A stretch of DNA of 16,051 nt from an uncultured Collinsella sp. (GTDB lineage Bacteria > Actinomycetota > Coriobacteriia > Coriobacteriales > Coriobacteriaceae): the NCBI GenBank assembly GCA_900550735.1, contig URTD01000022.1, forward strand, positions 1-16,051. The letters are read 5' to 3'. The notes beneath the pieces were generated by a model that saw nothing but the letters and a program-made list of their open reading frames with translations, was not told the origin of the DNA and did no database searches. Position numbers and translations under genes: made by a program. This document shows positions 1-7,429 of the stretch, piece after piece (positions within the stretch are counted from its first letter, which is position 1; each line of letters opens with the position of its first letter).

Positions 1-65
1 GCCCGCTGAGCTGGGCCTATGCCGGAATCTCTCCCACAGAAACCACCGAAGAGCCGGAAATTTGA
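1..65 (+). CDS. C-terminal end of an unidentified protein (5' part outside window)
   Basis: Reading from base 3, the frame encodes about 20 residues ending TETTEEPEI and stops with TGA at 63-65. The residue mix (aromatic and small residues, then an acidic tail) looks like a real C-terminus. The competing frame, which leads directly into the next gene, gives an Arg/His-rich run typical of a non-coding frame. The stop overlaps the TTG start of the following gene (TTGA at 62-65), the same coupling used at the pelD-pelE junction. Too little is visible to name a family. The alternative is that this stretch is simply the 5' part of the next gene, whose frame is also open to the window edge. Confidence 0.4.
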   Translation, partial: PLSWAYAGISPTETTEEPEI

Positions 66-520
66 GCGATGGTCGCAGGAGCGACCCTGAGGATTTGCTG
101 GAAGCACTGCTTTTTGCGGATCCGTCTTGGTCGCATATCGATTTTGAATCAATTTTGGACTATGACCGGTGGGATGGCTTCTTCTCCAAGGTCTCACGGC
201 GACAAAAAGGGGCTGCGACTCTGACTTCGTTCGCATACCTGCTACATGAGGTTGTTCCCGAGCATCTGGCGAATGGCCTCCATTGGTGCGCGGCGGTTAT
301 CCGCAACGGGGTCTGCCTCTCTTCTTTGCGACAAAATTCAAATATGCAATATTATCTCGAGGAAATTTGCACTTGTGCTGTCGATAAGCTGGGGCCGGAG
401 ATGGCTCACCGGGGAATGCTGAGAGGCGATTTGCGCATCGTGTTCGATTTCCTTATCGATCAATTCGATTCGTCGTGCGCGTATCGTTTGCGGGATTTGA
501 TAGAGGGGAGCAGCACGTGA
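62..520 (+). CDS. hypothetical protein, about 152 aa, possible accessory/defence-type operon member
   Basis: I do not recognise this protein. With the TTG start at 62 it is 152 residues, apparently soluble, without signal peptide or membrane segment. It has an acidic N-terminal helix region (SDPEDLLEALLF), a central cysteine/histidine-containing part (LHWCAAVI, CTCAV) and a C-terminal part rich in acidic and hydrophobic residues (DLRIVFDFLIDQFD) that should be helical. The TTG overlaps the upstream stop as TTGA, and GAAGAG lies about 9-14 bases before it, so translational coupling to the preceding gene is likely. The frame is open to the left edge, so a longer protein cannot be excluded. Base use is more A/T-rich than in the Pel genes downstream (codons such as ttt, aat, tta), which fits an accessory, possibly transferred, block. 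Function unknown. Confidence 0.55.
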   Translation: MSDGRRSDPEDLLEALLFADPSWSHIDFESILDYDRWDGFFSKVSRRQKGAATLTSFAYLLHEVVPEHLANGLHWCAAVIRNGVCLSSLRQNSNMQYYLEEICTCAVDKLGPEMAHRGMLRGDLRIVFDFLIDQFDSSCAYRLRDLIEGSST

Positions 521-1021
521 CGGCTTCAATTAGTTAAACGAGCGCTCAAAGGCAGAGGCTTCGAAGAAAGGGTGGCCATTAGTTTTTAGTTAGAGATTGG
601 AGCCGAACAGCCACATTGCCACTTGTCGCCCTGTTGGGTCGCTTGACGTTACGATAAAAAATCCTCAGTGATACAGTCGTCGCGGACTCTACGTGAGGCG
701 GAGACAAAGAAGGGTCGTTGTTTGGTTTCCGGCAACGGCCCTTTGATGTTTCCACGACTACTGGATGTTGTCGCGTTTTCGCTTTGGGGTAGTGGGTTTT
801 TATCGCCGCTGACGTAAGCGCGGGGAACAATCGGGAACTTCCGAGCACAACCTGATTTTTGGTAACAAAACCGCAGGTCGCGGGTGCCCAAAACTGGGGT
901 CTGGTCGACAGGTCTCGGTTTTTCACCGCACTTCTGGATTGGGTGCTCATTTAGCACTCTCGATGTCCCCACATCCCCTAAAAAAGTTCTTAAAACAGCC
1001 TTAAAGGCGCCTTGGCTCGCG
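521..1021. other. gene-free stretch between the accessory gene and the pel operon
   Basis: No convincing gene is visible on either strand. The open frames here, all on the minus strand, lack ribosome binding sites and have low-complexity, Arg/Ser/Thr-rich translations without family motifs. The stretch holds one hairpin (711-742), a small palindrome (941-959), one arm of a long-range inverted repeat (974-983) and a perfect 10-bp palindrome (1004-1013) just before the pelD promoter. Composition is more mixed and A/T-richer than the coding sequence to the right, as in a boundary between an accessory insertion and the backbone. Confidence 0.6.
711..742. terminator. hairpin, possible weak terminator
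   Basis: AGGGTCGTTG at 711-720 pairs with CAACGGCCCT at 733-742, ten pairs with one U-G wobble, around a 12-nt loop. On the + strand it is followed by TTGATGTTT, so the U-tract is poor. On the minus strand the stem is followed by TCTTTGTCT, also interrupted. It could end the transcript of the accessory block, but it lies about 190 nt after the last gene, so this is weak. Confidence 0.3.
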
Positions 1022-1050
1022 TTGACAGCGTACAATACGCATGTTTGACT
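1004..1050 (+). promoter_or_regulatory. probable pel operon promoter with palindromic operator-like sites
   Basis: A perfect -35 hexamer TTGACA lies at 1022-1027. At 17-bp spacing stands TTGACT (1045-1050), a 3/6 match to the -10 but preceded by TG at 1042-1043 as in extended -10 promoters. The spacer contains an interrupted palindrome GCGTA-caa-TACGC (1028-1040). A perfect 10-bp palindrome AAGGCGCCTT (1004-1013) sits just upstream of the -35. The positions suit one or two repressor or activator sites. Which protein binds cannot be told. TACAAT at 1031-1036 is an alternative -10 but has no good -35 at a usable distance. Confidence 0.5.
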
Positions 1051-1068
1051 ATGACAAATGTGGATTTT

Positions 1069-1078
1069 AGGGGAGGGG
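1069..1078 (+). promoter_or_regulatory. pelD ribosome binding site, decides the start at 1085
   Basis: AGGGGAGGGG ends 6 bases before ATG 1085, an ideal spacing. The in-frame ATG at 1058 has no purine-rich site in front of it and would put this Shine-Dalgarno inside the coding sequence, so 1085 is chosen. Confidence 0.75.
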
Positions 1079-1084
1079 TGCGCC

Positions 1085-3223
1085 ATGGAGGTGCTGGTTG
1101 TTGGCAACACCGCATATGTTGACGATGACTTTTGTGCCAAGGCGTTCCCCGGGGACCACGTTAAGGTCGTCGCTGCCGCGGAAGCGCGCCGCGACGAGTC
1201 GTCGCCCCATGCCTCGTGGAAAGAGCTCCTCCAGCACCTGGATCAGGCCTACGAGTTCGACCGCGTGGTTTACCTGTCTAATTACCTTACCCCGCATACC
1301 GATTCCGTGGGCGATATCGAGCTGCTGCGCTCGGTCTTTCGTACGTGCGCGGGTCGCCGGGTCCAACTGCTGTATGTAGCGGGGCCCGCGGGTGCCGAGG
1401 GTGCCGCCGATGCCGCGGGGCGAACGGGCAAGGGCATTATCGCGCACGCAGCCAACGACCTGTGCCGCTACTACGCTGCTCGCGAGGGCGTTCAGACCAA
1501 GATCCTGCGCGTGCCGTTCCTCTATACCGCGTCTGCCGCGCTGGAGGACCCGTTTTTGGTGCCGATGTTCGACGCATGCTCAACCGGATCGGCCGCTCTG
1601 CAGGGCGCGCAGGATGCGGCGTTTCCCCTGCTGTGTGCCGAGGAGCTTTCGGTGCTGGTACGCCGTATCTTCGACAGCTGGAATGCTAACTTTGAGACGC
1701 TCGACGTAGTCGATACCTTCCATCACACGGTGGGTGAGGTGGGCGACGCCCTCAAGGCGCTGTTCCCAGGGCTCTCAGTTGCCTATGGCGATTCTGCCGG
1801 CTACGCCCTGCCCGCCAGCGACGTCGCTCGCGTGCGCTATGGCTGGTTTCAGCGCTACGACTTGCTGCGCGACCTCTCGACCATTCAGGCTCGCTGGGAT
1901 GCTGGCCGTGCAAAGAAGGTCAACCCCTTGCGCGCGGCCATCGACCGCATTCAAATGCGCACGCTGCCTGTCAAATGCCTGGAGACGGCAGCCGCCTGGG
2001 TGCTCTTTGAAGTGCTGGAGCGCTTGTTCTCCCAATCGACCCAGCTCAACGTGCTCGATTATCGCCTGCTCTACGTGGTGCTGATCGGCACGCTGTATGG
2101 CTTGGACTTTGGCCTGGTTGCGGCGCTGCTGGCGTCGGTGGGTTTGGCTGCGAGTTACTTTACTCTGTACGGCTATACCTTCCAGGGCCTGTTCTGGGAG
2201 CCGTCCAACTGGCTGCCGTTTATTGCGTACTTTGTTGTGGGTGCCGTGTGCGGCTATGTGCAGCTGCGCAACAGCGAAGCCATTAGGGCGGAGCGCGATC
2301 AAAACGAGCTCGTGCGCAACCGCAATACGTTCCTTACGCAGCTCTATCACGACGCGATCGAGGACAAGCGTGCGTACAGGCGCCAGATCGTGGGTCGCCA
2401 CGACAGCTTTGGCAAGATCTTTGCCGTGACGCAGGAGCTCGACGTGCTCAACCCACGCGACATCTATCGCAAGTGCTGCGAGCTTCTGGGCGAGATCCTC
2501 GAGAACGATTCGGTGGCGATCTACCATGTTTCGGGCGGGGCATTTGCACGCCTGGTGGCGGCAAGTCCCGCGATTGCCGAAGATGCCGCACGTTCGCTCA
2601 CGCTTGAGCAGCTTGCACCTCTTTTGAGCGACGGGGGTCGTTCGAACCTGTGGGTGAACCGCGAACTGATGCCGGGGCTTCCCATGTTTGGATATACGAT
2701 CGAGCGCGATGGGGCACCCGCCGTGTTGATCTTTGTGCGTCGCGCGGCCGAAAACCAAATGACCCTCTATTACCAAAACCTGTTCCGCATCTTGTGTGGC
2801 CTGGTCGAAAGCGCGCTGGGCCGTGCCTTTGACTATGAGGCGGTGGCACAGGATAAACGCTGCGTTGACGGCACTTGCGTGCTCAAGCAGGCTGCCTTTG
2901 GCCAAGAGCTCGCGGCCGAGCAGGCGCTGGCAGATGGCAAGATGGGGAGTTTTTTGCTCCTGCGCGTGGTACCAGGCATGGAGCCTATCGGCGAGCTGGT
3001 GGGCGCGATTGGGTCGGCGATCCGCGAGAGCGATGCGGCGGGCCTGATCGACGGCGACGTGCTCTACCTGCTTATGCGCCAGGCAAAGGCATGCGATCTG
3101 CCCATTATCCGCGAGCGCCTGAGCGAAAAGCAGATTGAGGTGGAGCCCGTCGACGGCGAGGATATCGTGGCGCTGTTGCAGCACATCTCTTACACCGGTG
3201 ACGGTGAGGGGGGTGCCGCTTGA
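1085..3223 (+). CDS. pelD: PelD-like c-di-GMP receptor with N-terminal SDR-like domain
   Basis: This is a 712-residue inner-membrane protein, the likely c-di-GMP-responsive subunit of the Pel polysaccharide synthase. Residues 1-270 resemble an extended SDR/NAD-epimerase fold (MEVLVVGN start, LLYVAGP, LRVPFLY), but the glycine motif is reduced and the YxxxK pair reads G112xxxK116, so catalysis is doubtful. Residues about 295-395 hold the membrane segments, followed by a charged helix (395-440), a GAF domain (about 455-580) and a degenerate GGDEF domain (about 590-700). The GGDEF active site is replaced by DGDVL (656-660), while the RxxD I-site, R647-E-S-D650, is intact and correctly placed before it. 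This is the PelD pattern: a catalytically dead cyclase that binds c-di-GMP. It is the first gene of the operon and overlaps pelE by 4 nt. The usual PelD lacks the SDR part, and the assignment rests on domain order plus neighbours. Confidence 0.85.
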   Translation: MEVLVVGNTAYVDDDFCAKAFPGDHVKVVAAAEARRDESSPHASWKELLQHLDQAYEFDRVVYLSNYLTPHTDSVGDIELLRSVFRTCAGRRVQLLYVAGPAGAEGAADAAGRTGKGIIAHAANDLCRYYAAREGVQTKILRVPFLYTASAALEDPFLVPMFDACSTGSAALQGAQDAAFPLLCAEELSVLVRRIFDSWNANFETLDVVDTFHHTVGEVGDALKALFPGLSVAYGDSAGYALPASDVARVRYGWFQRYDLLRDLSTIQARWDAGRAKKVNPLRAAIDRIQMRTLPVKCLETAAAWVLFEVLERLFSQSTQLNVLDYRLLYVVLIGTLYGLDFGLVAALLASVGLAASYFTLYGYTFQGLFWEPSNWLPFIAYFVVGAVCGYVQLRNSEAIRAERDQNELVRNRNTFLTQLYHDAIEDKRAYRRQIVGRHDSFGKIFAVTQELDVLNPRDIYRKCCELLGEILENDSVAIYHVSGGAFARLVAASPAIAEDAARSLTLEQLAPLLSDGGRSNLWVNRELMPGLPMFGYTIERDGAPAVLIFVRRAAENQMTLYYQNLFRILCGLVESALGRAFDYEAVAQDKRCVDGTCVLKQAAFGQELAAEQALADGKMGSFLLLRVVPGMEPIGELVGAIGSAIRESDAAGLIDGDVLYLLMRQAKACDLPIIRERLSEKQIEVEPVDGEDIVALLQHISYTGDGEGGAA

Positions 3224-4125
3224 TCTCGCTTGTCGTTGCTGCCGTCTTGCTGCTGATTCATGCGCTGGTTTGCCTGGTGCTGTGGACGCTCATGAAGTTG
3301 GGCCTGCTGCCGGTGCGCGGGCACATGCTGCCTGTGATAGTGCTGGTGCCGCTGTGGGGCCCGTTGCTGGTGGTTCTGCTATCGGTCTGCAGCGCGGTGT
3401 TTGGCGAGGGACTGAATGAGTCTGCGCTGGAGTCGCTGCGCTTCAACGACGACCTGCATCGCAGCATCTTAGTGCACGAACGTGATGCCGATGCAGGCGT
3501 GATCCCGCTCGAGGAGGCGCTCATCGTCAACGACCCGGCAGACCGGCGCCGCCTAATGCTCTCCATGCTCACCGAGGAGCCCGACGCGTACCTGGCGCAG
3601 CTGCAGGCGGCTAAGCTTAACGACGACGTTGAGGTGGCTCACTATGCCGCGACGGCGGTGGCGCAGATCTCCAAGGAGTCCGACCTTAAACTGCAGCAGC
3701 TGGAGCGTGCCTTTAAGACGGACCCGAGCGCGCAAAACCTCAACGAATACTGCGATTTTCTTGGTGAATACTTGGGCTCGGGCTTGGCTGAGGGGCGCGT
3801 GGCTCAGATTCAGCGCCAACAGTACGCGCGCCTGCTTGCGCGTCGCTGCGAGCGCGAGGACACCTTTGAGCTGCACATTCGATATGCGACGGCGCTGGCC
3901 GATGTCGGACGGATCGACGAGGCGCAGGCCGTGATCGACCAGCTGGTGCTCGACGTGCCCGAGGAGCAGGAGGTTTGGATGCTTTGCCTGCGCCTGGCCG
4001 TGATGCGCCGTGATGGTGACGAGGTCCACCGTGTGATCGATGCGATTGACAAGCAACATGTGTATTTGAGCGCCGACAACCGCGATAAGTTGGCGTTTTG
4101 GCGCGACGGGGAGGAGGCCAGATGA
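3220..4125 (+). CDS. pelE: PelE-like membrane protein with TPR-type helical repeats
   Basis: This 301-residue protein has two hydrophobic segments at the N-terminus (about 2-25 and 36-62), then a cytoplasmic, Ala/Leu/Asp-rich helical region. In that region, segments such as 'RYATALADVGRIDEAQAVI' (about residues 220-240) follow the TPR pattern. PelE in Pel systems is a membrane-anchored TPR-type scaffold that acts with PelD, PelF and PelG in the synthase complex. Sequence conservation of PelE is low, so the name depends on topology and on its position between pelD and pelA. Translation starts at TTG, overlapping the pelD stop as TTGA, with GGTGAGGGGGG just upstream (from 3203). It overlaps pelA by ATGA. 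No catalytic residues are seen, as expected for a scaffold. Confidence 0.75.
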   Translation: MISLVVAAVLLLIHALVCLVLWTLMKLGLLPVRGHMLPVIVLVPLWGPLLVVLLSVCSAVFGEGLNESALESLRFNDDLHRSILVHERDADAGVIPLEEALIVNDPADRRRLMLSMLTEEPDAYLAQLQAAKLNDDVEVAHYAATAVAQISKESDLKLQQLERAFKTDPSAQNLNEYCDFLGEYLGSGLAEGRVAQIQRQQYARLLARRCEREDTFELHIRYATALADVGRIDEAQAVIDQLVLDVPEEQEVWMLCLRLAVMRRDGDEVHRVIDAIDKQHVYLSADNRDKLAFWRDGEEAR

Positions 4126-6002
4126 GCGTGGCGCAACATATCCGCGACCGTGCAGGTCGCTTTCGTTGGATGGGGCTCCTCGTGGTGTGGGCGGTCTTTA
4201 TTGCCATGGCCGCCGTGCTGCTGGTGGAGCGTGCCGGCGTGCAGTACAGTGCGGGCCAGCATAAGCTGGGGATGCTTGCCGCCAACGATGCGGTGCCGGC
4301 CTCCTCGGCAATCTTTGGCCAAAAGCCCACGTGCCTGGTCATTACCGACTCGGATCAAGATGGCGTCGACGACGTTAAAGACCAGTTCGACCAGATTTTG
4401 CTGGACATGAAGATCGCCCATCGCGATGTTGATATTGCCACCGACGGTGCGGACGCGATCCCGTCGCTCACGTCGTTTGATCGCGTGATTGTGCTTATGC
4501 CCTCGCTTGACGGACTGGGTACGCATCTGACCGATCTGATGAGTTGGGTGAGTGCGGGCGGCTCGCTCATGCTGGGCATGACGCCAGATAACTCGAACTA
4601 CCTGCAGGCTATTGCTTCCAAGCTTGGGATCGAATCGGCCGGATATGACTATGCGAAAGCCGAAAGTATCGTTCCGAGCGAGGACTTTATGTTGGGCGGA
4701 GGAGAGCGCTACGAGTTCTCGGATCCCTTCGATTCTTCGCTCTCGGTTTCATTGCGCGATACGGCGCACGTATGGGCAAAGACCGGTGACGCGGGCACGC
4801 CGCTCATTTGGTCTAACGATTGCGGCAGTGGTCACACCGTGGTGTGCAACATTGGCATCTACGACAAGGTCATGCGTGGGTTCTATGCTTCGGCCATAAG
4901 CTTGCTGGGTGATGCCACGGCCTATCCGGTCATCAACAGCGCCGTGTTCTATTTGGACGACTTTCCTAGCCCTGTGCCCTCGGGCGATGGTACTTATATC
5001 AAGCGTGACTACGGCCTTTCCATTGCCGATTTTTACACCAAGGTCTGGTGGCCCGATCTGCAAAAGCTCGCGCAAAAATACGGCATTCGCTATACCGGCG
5101 TGATGATCGAAAACTACGAGGACGCGGTCAACCAGACCGAGCCCGCGCGCCAGGCCGATACCACGCAGTTCCGTTACTTTGGCGGTATGCTGCTACAGAT
5201 GGGCGGAGAGCTGGGCTTTCACGGCTACAACCATCAGCCGCTGGCGCTCTGGAATACCGACTACGGCACGCTGTACGATTACAAGACGTGGAAGAACAAG
5301 GAAACGCTCGTCGCATCGCTTAACGAGCTTATCGCGTTTCAAGACGAGGTCCTGCCCAACGCGCACGGTTCGGTCTACGTGCCGCCGTCGAATATCCTTT
5401 CGGCCCGTGCGCGTAAGCTTATCGGCACCGACGTTCCGCGCATTAAGACCATCGCCAGTACGTATTTTGAGGATGGCACCGACCTGCCGTACGTGCAGGA
5501 GTTTGGCGTGGCGAGCGATGGCATTGTGGAGCAGCCACGTATTGTTTCGGGCGGCATGGTCAACGATTCCTATATGCGTCTGGCAGCCGTGTCCGAACTC
5601 AACATGCACTACGTGAGTACGCATTTTATGCATCCGGACGACCTTTTGGACCCCGATCGCGGAGCCAAGGAGGGCTGGGAGGTCTACAAGGGCGGCCTGG
5701 TCGACTACCTGGAGTGGCTTACCAAGTCTGCGCCCGACCTGCGCCGCCAGACCGGCTCGGAATGCTCGGGCGCCATTCAGCGCTTTTCGTCGGTTACGGT
5801 GAGCGTGGATACCAGTGCGGATGCCTGGACGCTCAGCCTGGGCAATTTCCACGACGAGGCGTGGCTCATGTTCCGCGCCAATAATGGCGAGCCGGGTGCG
5901 GTGACGGGTGGCGAACTGACGCACCTTACGGGCGATCTGTATCTGCTCAAGGCAAATGATAATACCCTGACGATCGAGCGTAAGGAGGGTGGCGACAAAT
6001 GA
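4122..6002 (+). CDS. pelA: PelA-type membrane-anchored polysaccharide deacetylase (DUF2194, CE4-like)
   Basis: The protein has 626 residues. Residues about 12-38 form one transmembrane segment without a lipobox, placing the rest outside the cell. Residues about 65-260 form a Rossmann/glutaminase-like domain that carries DSDQDGVDD (76-84), similar to a Ca-binding loop. The deacetylase part follows: YLDDFPSP with D279/D280, the metal motif H367-GYN-H371 in ELGFHGYNHQP, and H504-P-D-D507 in THFMHPDD. These correspond to the catalytic Asp, the HxxxH metal pair and the late His/Asp motif of CE4 enzymes. The expected job is removing acetyl groups from the exported GlcNAc/GalNAc polymer to make it cationic. 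The glycoside hydrolase domain of proteobacterial PelA is not evident. ATG 4122 is chosen over TTG 4098 because GAGGAGG (4111-4117) precedes it and it overlaps the pelE stop as ATGA. Confidence 0.85.
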   Translation: MSVAQHIRDRAGRFRWMGLLVVWAVFIAMAAVLLVERAGVQYSAGQHKLGMLAANDAVPASSAIFGQKPTCLVITDSDQDGVDDVKDQFDQILLDMKIAHRDVDIATDGADAIPSLTSFDRVIVLMPSLDGLGTHLTDLMSWVSAGGSLMLGMTPDNSNYLQAIASKLGIESAGYDYAKAESIVPSEDFMLGGGERYEFSDPFDSSLSVSLRDTAHVWAKTGDAGTPLIWSNDCGSGHTVVCNIGIYDKVMRGFYASAISLLGDATAYPVINSAVFYLDDFPSPVPSGDGTYIKRDYGLSIADFYTKVWWPDLQKLAQKYGIRYTGVMIENYEDAVNQTEPARQADTTQFRYFGGMLLQMGGELGFHGYNHQPLALWNTDYGTLYDYKTWKNKETLVASLNELIAFQDEVLPNAHGSVYVPPSNILSARARKLIGTDVPRIKTIASTYFEDGTDLPYVQEFGVASDGIVEQPRIVSGGMVNDSYMRLAAVSELNMHYVSTHFMHPDDLLDPDRGAKEGWEVYKGGLVDYLEWLTKSAPDLRRQTGSECSGAIQRFSSVTVSVDTSADAWTLSLGNFHDEAWLMFRANNGEPGAVTGGELTHLTGDLYLLKANDNTLTIERKEGGDK

Positions 6003-7426
6003 GAATCTGCTTGGTACTCGAGGGTTGCTACCCCTATGTGCACGGCGGCGTGTCTACCTGGATGCACGGCTATATACAGGCCATGCCCGAGCACGAGTTT
6101 GTGCTGTGGGTGATCGGCGCGCATGCTGCCGACCGCGGCAAGTTTGTCTACGAGCTGCCCAAAAATGTGGTCGAGGTACACGAGGTGTTCCTGGACGACG
6201 CCCTGCGCCTTTCGGGCGAGCAGGAAGAGGCCGACTTTAACGACCGCGAGCGCGAGGCGCTGCGCCGCCTGGTGTCGCTCTCTAATCCGGATTGGGACGT
6301 GCTGTTCGATATCTTCCAGCGCCGCCGCGTGCATCCGCTCTCGATTTTGCAGAGCCGCACGTTTATGGATATCTTTCGCGACGTGTGCCTGGCCGAGTAC
6401 CCTTACACGCCCTTTGCCGACGCATTCCATACCATGCGCTCCATGCTGCTGCCTGTGCTCTACCTGCTGGGCAGCGAGGTGCCGGTGGCCGATGTGTACC
6501 ACGCCATCTCGACCGGCTACGGCGGCCTGCTCGCCTGCCTGGGCTCAAGCGTTCAGCATGCGCCGGTGCTGCTCACCGAGCACGGTATCTATACCCGTGA
6601 GCGCGAGGAAGAGATCATTCGCGCCGACTGGGTGGTGCCGTCGTTTAAGGATCGTTGGATTCGCTTTTTCTACCTGCTTTCGGAGGAGACCTACCGTCGC
6701 GCCTTTCGCGTGACGAGCCTGTTTCACAACGCCCGCAAGACGCAGATCGATATGGGCTGCGATGCGGACAAATGCCTGGTCATCCCCAACGGCATCCAGT
6801 TCGACCGCTTTAAAGACATTCCCTTAAAGCCTGATGACGGCTGGGTGGACATTGGCGCGGTGGTGCGCCTGGCGCCCATCAAGGACGTCAAGACCATGAT
6901 CTATGCGTTCTTTGAGCTGCACGAGCGCCTGCCCAAGGTTCGCCTGCACATTATGGGCGGCGTGGACGACGAGGAGTACGGAGCCGAGTGCCACGCGCTG
7001 GTCGATACCCTGGGCGTGCGCGACCTGATCTTTACGGGCCGCGTCAACGTGGTCGAGTACATGGAAAAGCTCGACTTTACCATTTTGACGAGTATCTCCG
7101 AGGGCCAGCCGCTCAGCGTGCTGGAGTCGCTCGCTGCGCGTCGCCCCTGCGTGACCACCGAGGTGGGCTGCTGCCGCGAGTTGCTCGAGGGCGCCCCGGG
7201 CGACGACTTTGGCGTGGCGGGTTTTGTGACGCCGCCTATGTATCGCAAGGGCTTAGCCGATGCCATGGAGCGCATGTGCGCAAGCCGCGTCCGCCGTATT
7301 GAGATGGGGGAGCGCGGTCAGCGTCGCGTTGCCACGTACTTTTTGCACGAGCAGATGCTCGCCAACTATCGCGCGCTGTACGACGAGACGGCGCGTGCGT
7401 TTGACCTGCCCAGAGAGGGGGAGTAG
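5999..7426 (+). CDS. pelF: PelF-type GT4 family glycosyltransferase
   Basis: This 475-residue soluble cytoplasmic enzyme is the polymerase of the Pel system, transferring sugars from UDP-activated amino sugars. The N-terminus EGCYPYVHGGVSTW (GG at 16-17) is the PelF signature. The acceptor-side motif TEHGIY has H195 with E194. The Rossmann C-half shows VIPNGI, RLAPIKDV and IMGGVDD, and the GT4 EX7E pair is E368...E376 in SEGQPLSVLE, followed by TTEVGCCREL. Length is normal for the family (about 470-510). Start ATG 5999 overlaps the pelA stop as ATGA, with TAAGGAGGGT (5981-5990) in front. The gap to pelG is 3 nt. No oddities are seen in the catalytic positions. Confidence 0.93.
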   Translation: MRICLVLEGCYPYVHGGVSTWMHGYIQAMPEHEFVLWVIGAHAADRGKFVYELPKNVVEVHEVFLDDALRLSGEQEEADFNDREREALRRLVSLSNPDWDVLFDIFQRRRVHPLSILQSRTFMDIFRDVCLAEYPYTPFADAFHTMRSMLLPVLYLLGSEVPVADVYHAISTGYGGLLACLGSSVQHAPVLLTEHGIYTREREEEIIRADWVVPSFKDRWIRFFYLLSEETYRRAFRVTSLFHNARKTQIDMGCDADKCLVIPNGIQFDRFKDIPLKPDDGWVDIGAVVRLAPIKDVKTMIYAFFELHERLPKVRLHIMGGVDDEEYGAECHALVDTLGVRDLIFTGRVNVVEYMEKLDFTILTSISEGQPLSVLESLAARRPCVTTEVGCCRELLEGAPGDDFGVAGFVTPPMYRKGLADAMERMCASRVRRIEMGERGQRRVATYFLHEQMLANYRALYDETARAFDLPREGE

Positions 7427-7429
7427 CCG

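Noticed and set aside
941..959. GGGTGCTcatttAGCACTC, resembling a CIRCE heat-shock element because of the half-site TTAGCACTC
   Set aside because: CIRCE needs TTAGCACTC, nine bases, then GAGTGCTAA. Here the halves are in the reverse order with five bases between, and no second half follows at the right distance.
521..1084. A c-di-GMP riboswitch in the pel leader
   Set aside because: I looked for the GEMM-I conserved core and found no matching conserved blocks. The only structure seen is the simple inverted repeat covering the ribosome site.
1775..3184. A 469-codon open frame on the minus strand opposite pelD
   Set aside because: It is a shadow of the GC-rich codon pattern. The translation is rich in His/Gln/Arg, has no motif, and the + strand carries a clear multi-domain protein.
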